Source: JAHEYF01 sp045805185 | GTDB lineage: Bacteria; Bacteroidota; Bacteroidia; B-17B0; Aurantibacillaceae | Direction of reading: 5' to 3' | NCBI GenBank assembly: GCA_045805185.1 | Contig: JBJMLS010000202.1 | Coordinates: 1 to 16,585 of the forward strand | Length of the DNA: 16,585 nt | Shown here: one piece after another, positions 1 through 7,108 of the stretch | Position numbering within the stretch: position 1 is the first letter of the stretch | Layout: every line of letters starts with the position of its first letter | Notes under the pieces: generated by a model | What the model was told of the DNA's origin: nothing | The model's input: only the letters and a program-made list of their open reading frames with translations | Databases searched by the model: none | Made by a program: the position numbers and the translations under genes

Positions 1-28
1 AACGATCCGTCCCCTGATCATTACGCAT
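1..28 (-). CDS. possible start of next gene downstream of the histidine kinase (partial)
   Basis: Two ATG codons on the minus strand overlap the end of the kinase gene: one at 28-26 (reads MRNDQGTDR to the window edge) and one at 21-19, which forms a TAATG stop/start overlap with the kinase stop (reads MIRGRIV). Both are in frames different from the kinase. Such overlaps are usual between a histidine kinase and its response regulator, so a regulator gene is the natural guess, but no receiver-domain motif is visible in these few codons. The identity is inference only. Confidence 0.2.
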
Positions 29-992
29 TAAATTCCAGTACAAAAACAGTTCCCGAAGGACGGTTGTTTAGCACGCTGATCTTCCCGTTATGCTGTTCCG
101 TTAATCTTTTCACAATGAACAAGCCGAGCCCGGTACCTTTGGCGCGCCTCGTTTCTTCATTTCCCGAGCGGTAAAACTTTTCAAATATTTTTTCTTTCTC
201 TTTATCGGGAATACCCGGACCCTGATCAGCTACTTTTAATACAATGAGACCGTCCTTTTGCTTCAGCTCCACATGAATAGCTGAGTCGGGCTCTGAATAT
301 TTAGCGGCATTTTCAACCAGGTTGATGAGAATAGAGGGAAAGGCTATCCTGTCCGCAAAGAAATAAATTGAGGGCTCAATAGTGACTTGAAGCCTCTGCC
401 GTTTTTTTTCCGGAATGTTGTTTTGCAGGGTCTCCACAACCAGGGCCGAAAGATCCAGCTTCTCCTTCCGCAAGAGGTCGTCATTCGCTTCAAGGCCCGC
501 GCTCATCAAGATATTTTCGACAAGCGCCTGGAGCCTCTCCGTATCACTCAGGGCATTCGAGATTAATTTTTTTTGGGTTTCGCTGTCCAATTCCCTTTTT
601 TGCAATGTTTGCAACTGCAGCTTGGCTGAGGCAATCGGCGATTTCAATTCATGAGTAATAGAGAGCAGAAAATTCTTTTGTTGATTGGCCAGTTCCGTTT
701 CTTTCCGGTAGGTTCTGAAAACCCTGAGGATCCCTAATGTGATCAGGATAAGGAAAACGGTTCCTTCGCCAACGATCATGTAAATGCGATGTGTTTCCGA
801 TTGGTTCAGGGCCAGCAGGTCCTGCCTGAGTTTTAATTCATCGGTTGAAGCCAGTTCAGTGAGCTTTTGCTTTTCATCGTGGATCTCGCGCGTTTGCTTT
901 ACCAGCAATACCTCCCACCAGATGAACTGGAAAATAATATAGGCGACAAGAATATAAAATAAAACCCGGTATTTAGACTTCCTGCTTTGCAT
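21..992 (-). CDS. membrane sensor histidine kinase (two-component system)
   Basis: 323-residue inner-membrane histidine kinase that would autophosphorylate on a histidine and pass the phosphate to a response regulator. Seen: a first membrane segment at about residues 9-31, a short extracytoplasmic stretch of about 38 residues, a second membrane segment at about 71-92, then a coiled linker without a clear HAMP domain. The HisKA H-box is at 111-122 (SITHELKSPIAS, His114), the N-box at 222-233 (LINLVENAAKYS, Asn228), G1 at 256-262 (DQGPGIP), the F-box at 270-275 and G2 at 286-293 (GTGLGLFI), so all catalytic motifs are intact. The ATG lies inside the last codons of mfd (20-nt overlap, different frame), which suggests co-transcription and translational coupling. 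The signal sensed is unknown. The small sensor region leaves little room for a folded ligand-binding domain. Confidence 0.93.
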   Translation of the reverse strand: MQSRKSKYRVLFYILVAYIIFQFIWWEVLLVKQTREIHDEKQKLTELASTDELKLRQDLLALNQSETHRIYMIVGEGTVFLILITLGILRVFRTYRKETELANQQKNFLLSITHELKSPIASAKLQLQTLQKRELDSETQKKLISNALSDTERLQALVENILMSAGLEANDDLLRKEKLDLSALVVETLQNNIPEKKRQRLQVTIEPSIYFFADRIAFPSILINLVENAAKYSEPDSAIHVELKQKDGLIVLKVADQGPGIPDKEKEKIFEKFYRSGNEETRRAKGTGLGLFIVKRLTEQHNGKISVLNNRPSGTVFVLEFNA

Positions 993-3900
993 TTTCCTGC
1001 GCGATCGATTTGATATAATTGAAGATTCCCATCACATCATTGACGTTTTTTATGCGCTCCACGGTAAAGGTAAGTTTATTATTGGCTTCTTTGAGCTTGC
1101 ACATGTTCGGGTGCTGCTGGGCGTACCGCAATACAGCGCGGAACATTGGAGAATTAAAATAGTCCGAATCCTTCCTGCTCAGGAAATTCGCGATCATTTT
1201 TCCATTCTTCAGGATCAGCTTCTCAAAGCCGATCTCCATAGCGATCCAGCGCATACGCATTGCCGCGATCAGGTCCAGTACCTGCTTTGGCAAGGGCCCG
1301 AAACGATCGCGGAGGTTCTCTTCAAATTTGATCAGGTCCAGCTCTTTGCTGATGTTGTCCAGCTCCCGGTACATGGTGAGACGCTCGGTAATGTTCCCTA
1401 CGTAATTATCAGGGATCAGTAATTCATAATCTGTATCGATCTGGGTTTCTTTGACAAAAGTTTTACTGAATGCGCCTTTGGAGCTGTCATCTTTTTCAAG
1501 CAGGGATGCCTGTTCCTTGTACCATTTTTCTTCTTTCAATTCATCCACGGCTTCATTCAGGATCTTCATATAGGTTTCAAAGCCCATATCGTTAATGAAA
1601 CCGCTTTGCTCGCCGCCAAGCAGGTTCCCTGCGCCGCGGATATCAAGATCGCGCATGGCAATCTGGAACCCGCTTCCAAGATCCGTAAACTCTGTTATAG
1701 CTTTCAATCTTTTGCGCGCATCCGAAGTAAGCGTGAGCAGTGATGGAGTAAGTAAATAACAGAAAGCTTTTTTATTGCTACGGCCAACCCTTCCTCTCAT
1801 CTGGTGCAGGTCGCTCAATCCGAAATTCTGCGCATCGTTGATGATGATGGTGTTCGCGTTGGAAATATCGAGCCCTGATTCAACAATTGTGGTTGCCACC
1901 AGTACGTCGTAGTTTCCTTCCACAAAGTTCAGCATGATGTCTTCGAGCCTGGAGCCATCCATTTGTCCATGCCCGACACTTACACGGGCCGATGGCACCA
2001 GGCGCTGGATCATTCCAGCGACTTCCTGGATGTTCAGCACTTTGTTATGGATGAAGAAAACCTGTCCGCCGCGTTTTACCTCATAAGCCACTGCATCCCT
2101 GATCAGCTCCTCATTGAAGGCATGCAATTCTGTTTGCACGGGATAACGGTTGGGAGGCGGAGTAGCAATAACCGAAAGGTCGCGTGCGCCCATGAGCGAG
2201 AACTGCAAGGTACGCGGAATGGGAGTGGCGGTAAGCGTCAGGGTATCTACATTTGTCCTTATGGTTTTCAGCTTATCCTTTACGCCTACTCCGAATTTCT
2301 GCTCTTCGTCAATGATCAATAGTCCCAGGTCCTTAAACTTCACTTCTTTTCCGACCAGCTTGTGTGTTCCGATGAGGATATCGATCTTTCCTTCCGCTAA
2401 TTTCTCCAGGGTTTGTTTCTGTTCCTTTGCGGATTTGAAACGGTTAATGAAATCCACATTACAGGGGAGGTCGTGCAAACGCTCGCTGAATGTTTTATAA
2501 TGCTGTAAAGCAAGAATGGTTGTGGGCACCATCACCGCTACCTGCTTACTGTCGCATACCGCCTTGAATGCAGCCCGGATCGCGATCTCTGTTTTTCCAA
2601 AGCCTACATCTCCGCAAACCAGCCTGTCCATGGGATACGGTTTTTCCATGTCCTTTTTTACATCGTTGGTAGTTTTCACCTGGTCCGGCGTATCCTCATA
2701 AATAAAAGAAGCCTCCAGCTCATGCTGCAAATAATTGTCCTTGCTGAAGCTATAGCCTTTCTGCGCTTTCCGCTTTGCATAGAGCGTGATCAGGTCATAA
2801 GCGATCTCTTTTACTTTACGCTTGGTCTTCTGCTTCAGGTTCTGCCATACAGTGGATCCTATCTTATCGATCCGTGGCGCCTGTCCTTCCTTGCCGGTGT
2901 ATTTTGCAATACGGTGAAGCGAATGAATGCTTACATAAAGAATATCGTTGTCCTTATACACCAGCTTCACAGCTTCCTGCATTTTTCCATTCACATCAAT
3001 TTTCTCCAGTCCGGCAAAGCGCCCTATTCCATGATCAATATGTGTGACGTAGTCTCCGGGGTTTAATCCCATCAGTTCTTTAACCGAGAGCGCTTCGTTC
3101 TTTTTATAAGCCTTGCTTTTTAAACGGTATTTGTGGTAACGCTCAAAGATCTGGTGATCGGTATAACAGGCTACCTTTAATTCGTGGTCAATAAATCCCT
3201 CATGAATAGAAAGGTAAACGGGCTCTATGATATCCGCTGAAATGTGTTTTTCTTCAGAAATATCATGAAAGATCTGCTCCAGGCGCTCAGCTTGTTTTTG
3301 CGAATCGGCGAAAAGAATATTCTTGTATCCCTTTCGTTTATTCTCCAGTAAATTCTGCAGCAGCATTTCAAAATTCTTGTGGAAAGAAGGCTGGGGGCTC
3401 TGGCTGAACGTTATTATTTTTTCGCTGAACAGGGGACGGATCCCATACTCTACCCACTTCAGCTTTTCCAGTGCATTTTTGAGTTCCACGCTGTTGCAGA
3501 AGATCTCAGAAGGTTCCTTCTGGACCGTTTCCCGGAGGGAAATATAAATATCTTCCGCTTTTTCGAATTGCTTCTGAACCTTCTGAAGCGAGAGCTCAAG
3601 GTTGTCGCAAATTACAAGCGTATCTGCCGGCAGGTAAGAAATAAAATCCTGCTTGATCTCTGCGATAAGGTCTGAATTCACATCGGGGATCAGGTTGATC
3701 CTGTCGTAATTCTTTACGGAAAGCTGGCTCACCGGATCAAAGGTTCGGATCGACTCGATCTCATCACCGAACAATTCGATGCGGTATGGATAATCATTGG
3801 AAAATGAAAAGACATCGATAATACCTCCCCGTACCGCATATTGCCCCGGCTCAAGAACAAAATCCTCTCTTCTGAAATTAAAGGATTCGAGGTATTCCGA

Positions 3901-4341
3901 TAAGAAATCAACAGAAAGCTTTTCTTTGAGCTTTACCTCAAAAGTATTTTTGGTCAGCACTTGTTTTGAAACCACTTTCTCAAAAAGAGCTTCCGGATAG
4001 GTAACGACTATGAAGGGCAGGCTTGTATTGTTAATGTAATTCAACACCTCTGCTCTTTCCTGCACATTTGCGTTGGCGGTGCGCTCCTCTTCATAAGGCG
4101 TACGCAGGGAAGCAGGGAAATACATCACCTTATTCTCATCAATGAGGTTTTGCAGGTCATTGTATAAATAAACAGCGCTTTCCTGGCTCGTACTGATAAA
4201 AAGAAGAGAATGATCCTGATCTGCGAAAAGGTCCGCGCCGATAAAAGAAATCGCCGATCCCTGAATGCCGCTTAAATAGGTCCGGTGATGAACCGCATCG
4301 TTCAGCTTTTCGCGAAAATTTATTTTGTCCAGGGATCCCAA
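973..4341 (-). CDS. mfd: transcription-repair coupling factor Mfd
   Basis: 1122-residue ATP-dependent DNA translocase that pushes stalled RNA polymerase off lesions and recruits UvrA for nucleotide excision repair. The length is close to the usual 1100-1180. Seen in order: N-terminal UvrB-like region (about 1-330); CarD-like RNA polymerase interaction domain starting near 423 (LNPGDYVTHIDHGIGR); Walker A GDVGFGKTE at 577-585; DEEQ box at 678-681; the translocation motif region following TATPIPRT; helicase motif VI at 846-855 (HQMRGRVGRS); and a C-terminal TRCF domain (about 970-1110). The start is unusual: an in-frame TGA lies two codons upstream and the first ATG codes for a residue near 73, inside the conserved region. 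The likely initiator is therefore TTG at 4341-4339 (CTG three codons later is the alternative). The gene is followed with overlap by a sensor kinase, so they probably form one transcript. Confidence 0.97.
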   Translation of the reverse strand: MGSLDKINFREKLNDAVHHRTYLSGIQGSAISFIGADLFADQDHSLLFISTSQESAVYLYNDLQNLIDENKVMYFPASLRTPYEEERTANANVQERAEVLNYINNTSLPFIVVTYPEALFEKVVSKQVLTKNTFEVKLKEKLSVDFLSEYLESFNFRREDFVLEPGQYAVRGGIIDVFSFSNDYPYRIELFGDEIESIRTFDPVSQLSVKNYDRINLIPDVNSDLIAEIKQDFISYLPADTLVICDNLELSLQKVQKQFEKAEDIYISLRETVQKEPSEIFCNSVELKNALEKLKWVEYGIRPLFSEKIITFSQSPQPSFHKNFEMLLQNLLENKRKGYKNILFADSQKQAERLEQIFHDISEEKHISADIIEPVYLSIHEGFIDHELKVACYTDHQIFERYHKYRLKSKAYKKNEALSVKELMGLNPGDYVTHIDHGIGRFAGLEKIDVNGKMQEAVKLVYKDNDILYVSIHSLHRIAKYTGKEGQAPRIDKIGSTVWQNLKQKTKRKVKEIAYDLITLYAKRKAQKGYSFSKDNYLQHELEASFIYEDTPDQVKTTNDVKKDMEKPYPMDRLVCGDVGFGKTEIAIRAAFKAVCDSKQVAVMVPTTILALQHYKTFSERLHDLPCNVDFINRFKSAKEQKQTLEKLAEGKIDILIGTHKLVGKEVKFKDLGLLIIDEEQKFGVGVKDKLKTIRTNVDTLTLTATPIPRTLQFSLMGARDLSVIATPPPNRYPVQTELHAFNEELIRDAVAYEVKRGGQVFFIHNKVLNIQEVAGMIQRLVPSARVSVGHGQMDGSRLEDIMLNFVEGNYDVLVATTIVESGLDISNANTIIINDAQNFGLSDLHQMRGRVGRSNKKAFCYLLTPSLLTLTSDARKRLKAITEFTDLGSGFQIAMRDLDIRGAGNLLGGEQSGFINDMGFETYMKILNEAVDELKEEKWYKEQASLLEKDDSSKGAFSKTFVKETQIDTDYELLIPDNYVGNITERLTMYRELDNISKELDLIKFEENLRDRFGPLPKQVLDLIAAMRMRWIAMEIGFEKLILKNGKMIANFLSRKDSDYFNSPMFRAVLRYAQQHPNMCKLKEANNKLTFTVERIKNVNDVMGIFNYIKSIAQENAKQEV

Positions 4342-4361
4342 GCCTCAAATTCAAAAAGGTG

Positions 4362-4369
4362 CAAAGTTA
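4362..4369 (-). promoter_or_regulatory. candidate -7 box for mfd
   Basis: Read on the minus strand this is TAACTTTG, a perfect match to the Bacteroidota -7 consensus TAnnTTTG, 20 nt before the TTG start of mfd. No clear TTG -33 element sits at the expected 19-21 nt upstream. If real, the mfd leader would be only about 10-15 nt. Confidence 0.4.
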
Positions 4370-4370
4370 A

Positions 4371-4388
4371 GGCAATTAAAGGCAATTA
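4371..4388. repeat. short direct repeat next to the mfd promoter box
   Basis: GGCAATTA occurs twice, 10 bp apart from start to start (4371-4378 and 4381-4388), immediately upstream of the candidate mfd -7 box. One-helical-turn spacing would suit a DNA-binding protein, but with only eight bases it may be chance. Confidence 0.3.
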
Positions 4389-4518
4389 TTTTGTTTGGTG
4401 AGAAGAATCGCGATAGTGTAAGCAATATCTTACGAAATAAATATTCCATGCTATCATTGTATAATCCGGGCAAAAGAAAAGCAAGCGGCAAATAAGCCGG
4501 ATCTGATCTTCAGGGGTA

Positions 4519-4559
4519 AATCGTCTCATTTACCTTAAATTTGTAAAAATCAGACGATT
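4519..4559. repeat. imperfect inverted repeat around a TAAATTTG box
   Basis: The left arm 4519-4531 (AATCGTCTCATTT) pairs with the right arm 4547-4559 (AAATCAGACGATT) with one mismatch in 13. The 15-nt middle contains TAAATTTG (4536-4543), a perfect plus-strand match to the -7 consensus. This could be an operator overlapping a distal promoter, or a hairpin. There is no T-tract, so it is not a typical terminator. Confidence 0.45.
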
Positions 4560-4649
4560 ATATCTAAAATCGATTTAGGTGAACGGAATACTGCAATAAA
4601 ATGTGAATAAAACCTTGCATTTCCCTCATCGGATAAAGCGGCGAAACAC

Positions 4650-4679
4650 TTGCAAATCAATTATTTTTATCTAATTTAG
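4650..4679 (+). promoter_or_regulatory. candidate promoter (TTG-N19-TAATTTAG)
   Basis: TTG at 4650-4652 is followed after 19 nt by TAATTTAG at 4672-4679, one base off TAnnTTTG. The spacing fits the Bacteroidota -33/-7 arrangement. It would give a leader of about 100 nt for the gene at 4789. Confidence 0.4.
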
Positions 4680-4713
4680 CTCGTGTCGAAAGCTAATTGT
4701 ATTCTCAAATAAC

Positions 4714-4745
4714 TTATCCTTCGGATTTTATTTGGTCTATATTTG
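4714..4745 (+). promoter_or_regulatory. candidate proximal promoter of the T9SS thioredoxin-like gene
   Basis: TATATTTG at 4738-4745 is a perfect -7 match. The -33 position (TTA at 4714-4716, 21 nt upstream) is weak. The leader would be roughly 35-40 nt and A-rich before ATG 4789, as is common in this phylum, where Shine-Dalgarno sites are weak. Confidence 0.5.
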
Positions 4746-4788
4746 AGCCGACAGAAGAAAAAACAATTAATCAACCAATACAACAAAC

Positions 4789-6474
4789 ATGAAAAAATCG
4801 TTACTAACTACAGCAGCACTGGCACTGGGGATTTCATTTTCCACTGTTTCCAATGCTCAATTAGCGAATGGCAGCATTGCTCCCGATTTTACGTTAACCG
4901 ACATTAACGGAAATTCACATCACCTTTACGCTTACCTTAATGCGGGTAAAACAGTATTCATTGATTGCTCTGCGGCATGGTGTTCACCTTGCTGGGCTTA
5001 TCACCAGTCAGGAGCGCTTGATAACCTGTACACGCAGTATGGACCTCCGGGAACGGATGAGCTAATGGTATTGTATATCGAAGGGGAACATACAAACACT
5101 ACAGCGCAGATCACAGGAACTACCAGTGGAACTGCTCACTCTACATTCTCCCAGGGAGACTGGACAGCAGGCACTACATTTCCAATCATCGATGATCCTT
5201 CAACAGGAAGCACTTTCCTTTCGGATTATGCGATCGGTTATTTTCCTACCATATACATGATCTGTCCTGATAAAGTGGTCCGCGAAGTTGGGCAGTTAAC
5301 TACTGCTAACCTGTATGCCGCAAAGCAGGCAACCTGCGTTATGGCTACAGCTGCAAATGACGCTTCTTTAATGAACAGCGTTCCAACAACGATCATGAGC
5401 TGCGACAGCGTTAATCCAACGTTCAAGCTTACAAACGAAAGTAACACTACTTTAACTTCCGCTACCATTACTTATGATGTGGACGGCGTGTTCCAGAAAA
5501 CTTATAACTGGACAGGAAGTCTTGCAACTTATGCAATGATCAACGTAACCGGAATTAAATTAGGAGCTGGTCCTGGCACACACACCATTACTGCTACTGT
5601 TTCTAATCCGAATGGAACTACTGATGCTGCAGCTATCAATGATGCAGCAACAAATGAGTTTACCATTTTCAATCCGATCGGGGGAACTCCTGTAACGGAA
5701 GATTTTGAAACTGTTGCTCCACCAGCAAGCTGGTTGATCCAGAACGGAGGTTCAGCTGATACCTGGTTACCTGCTTCTTATGGCGGATTCGGAACTTCTT
5801 CACAATCGGTTACACTTGATTTTTACAACATCGCACAAGGTGAAGTTGACGGAATGATCCTTCCTCCTCAGACTTTCGCAGGACAAACCACAGCAAGTCT
5901 TACTTTTGATGTTGCCAACGCACGTTACAGCACTGCTTATTCAGATAAGCTGAAAGTAAAAGTTTCAACCAACTGCGGTCTTTCCTGGACTACCGTTTAT
6001 AGCAAGGCAGGCGCTACTCTGGCAACTGCTCCTACAACTACCAATGAGTTCTTCCCAACTGCAACACAGTGGAGAACTGAGACTGTAAGTTTGAATGCTT
6101 ATGCAGGTCAGGCCAATGTACTGGTAATGTTTGAAGGTACTTCGGATTATGGTAATGACCTTTACGTGGATAACGTGAACATTACTTTCCCAACAGGAAT
6201 CAACGAAGTGAACAACATTTCGAACGTGAGCCTGTATCCGAACCCTACTTCTTCACAGGCCAACCTGGAAGTTAGCTTAACAAAATCGGAGTCGGTAACC
6301 ATCAATGTATACAACAGCCTTGGCGAGATTGTTTACAGCGAAGCAAGGAACAATATGCCAGTAGGTGATAACAGGATCATCCTGTCTACCGAAAGCCTTG
6401 CAAACGGCGTATACAATGTCAGCATCGCTTCAAAAAGCGGTTTCGTAACACGGAGACTGACTGTAAGTAAATAG
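4789..6474 (+). CDS. T9SS-exported thioredoxin-fold protein with C-terminal sorting domain
   Basis: 561 residues. Seen: a signal peptide (1-23, cut near SNA|Q); a TlpA/peroxiredoxin-like thioredoxin fold (about 25-185) with a W-C-S-P-C site (Cys65, Cys68), an extra Cys60 and a likely cis-proline at F152-P153; a spacer with a beta-rich domain (about 200-295); a jelly-roll or MAM-like domain (about 302-468, from EDFE to YVDNVNI); and a type A T9SS sorting domain (about 478-561) starting at SLYPNPT and ending in GFVTRRLTVSK. The protein should cross the outer membrane by the type IX system and be released or anchored at the surface after removal of the sorting domain. Cargo with an N-terminal redox-active thioredoxin domain suggests a surface thiol oxidoreductase. 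Its substrate is unknown. It has its own promoter-like elements and a strong terminator, so it is probably monocistronic. Confidence 0.9.
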   Translation: MKKSLLTTAALALGISFSTVSNAQLANGSIAPDFTLTDINGNSHHLYAYLNAGKTVFIDCSAAWCSPCWAYHQSGALDNLYTQYGPPGTDELMVLYIEGEHTNTTAQITGTTSGTAHSTFSQGDWTAGTTFPIIDDPSTGSTFLSDYAIGYFPTIYMICPDKVVREVGQLTTANLYAAKQATCVMATAANDASLMNSVPTTIMSCDSVNPTFKLTNESNTTLTSATITYDVDGVFQKTYNWTGSLATYAMINVTGIKLGAGPGTHTITATVSNPNGTTDAAAINDAATNEFTIFNPIGGTPVTEDFETVAPPASWLIQNGGSADTWLPASYGGFGTSSQSVTLDFYNIAQGEVDGMILPPQTFAGQTTASLTFDVANARYSTAYSDKLKVKVSTNCGLSWTTVYSKAGATLATAPTTTNEFFPTATQWRTETVSLNAYAGQANVLVMFEGTSDYGNDLYVDNVNITFPTGINEVNNISNVSLYPNPTSSQANLEVSLTKSESVTINVYNSLGEIVYSEARNNMPVGDNRIILSTESLANGVYNVSIASKSGFVTRRLTVSK

Positions 6475-6494
6475 TTTTGTTTAGTTCTGATCTT

Positions 6495-6526
6495 AAAAAA
6501 CCCTTCGCTTTGCGAGGGGTTTTTTT
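6495..6526 (+). terminator. intrinsic terminator after the T9SS thioredoxin-like gene
   Basis: A 14-bp stem (6495-6508 with 6512-6525; one G-T pair, the rest Watson-Crick) has a 3-nt loop. It starts with an A-run and ends in seven Ts. The A-run makes it potentially active in both directions, although no convergent gene is present. Confidence 0.93.
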
Positions 6527-6576
6527 AAATACTTTGGTACTTAATTTGTTTTAAGCGGCCAACCAATAAAGAAATC

Positions 6577-7092
6577 ATGAAAAGAATTTTATTAGCAGTA
6601 AGCGCCTTGTTCATTTTAGCTTCGGCAACTATTCCTACCGATGGCGGAAAGATCCCCGGGGCAACCGTTAAAACACTGGAAGGTTCAAAGATCAATTCCG
6701 CTACATTCAGCAACAATGGCAAACCGATGATCATCAGCTTCTGGGCCACCTGGTGCAAGCCCTGTAAGAAAGAACTGGACGCGATCGCTGAGAATTACAG
6801 TGAGTGGCAGAAGGAAACGGGAGTAAAGCTCATCGCTATTTCTATTGATGATGCCAGAAGCTCGGCAAAGGTTGTCACCGATGTAAAAGCGAAAGCCTGG
6901 GAGTATGAAGTTTATATTGATGAGAACCAGGACTTCAAACGCGCCATGAACGTAAACAATGTACCGCATACTTTCCTGGTGAACGGAAATGGCGAGATCG
7001 TATGGAGCCACAACTCTTACGCAGAAGGCGACGAAGAAAAACTTTACGAGAATGTGAAGAAGCTCGCAAAGGGGGAAAAACTGGAACACTAA
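6577..7092 (+). CDS. TlpA-like thioredoxin, exported
   Basis: 171 residues. A signal sequence or membrane anchor (about 1-17) is followed by a TlpA/ResA-type thioredoxin fold. The active site is W-C-K-P-C with Cys60 and Cys63 after the core strand MIISFWAT. The cis-proline is at V129-P130. It should act in the periplasm in thiol-disulfide exchange. The CKPC dipeptide is typical of TlpA-like reductases, but the direction of the reaction cannot be read from sequence. The stop is only 16 nt before the GTG of the barrel gene, so the two are very likely co-transcribed. No strong promoter was found between the upstream terminator and ATG 6577. The boxes there are imperfect. Confidence 0.93.
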   Translation: MKRILLAVSALFILASATIPTDGGKIPGATVKTLEGSKINSATFSNNGKPMIISFWATWCKPCKKELDAIAENYSEWQKETGVKLIAISIDDARSSAKVVTDVKAKAWEYEVYIDENQDFKRAMNVNNVPHTFLVNGNGEIVWSHNSYAEGDEEKLYENVKKLAKGEKLEH

Positions 7093-7108
7093 AAAATTAT
7101 ACAGGCTT

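Larger units (their letters stand above)
4342..4788. other. divergent intergenic region between mfd and the T9SS thioredoxin-like gene
   Basis: 447 bp without a convincing gene. It is AT-rich and holds outward-facing promoter-like boxes for both flanking genes, a short direct repeat (GGCAATTA at 4371-4378 and 4381-4388), an imperfect inverted repeat (4519-4559) and the palindrome AAATCGATTT (4567-4576). No tRNA-like or other structured RNA was recognised. Confidence 0.7.

Noticed and set aside
6685..7089. 134-codon minus-strand ORF opposite the TlpA-like gene
   Set aside because: It lies wholly antisense to a well-supported thioredoxin gene, and its product shows no recognisable features.
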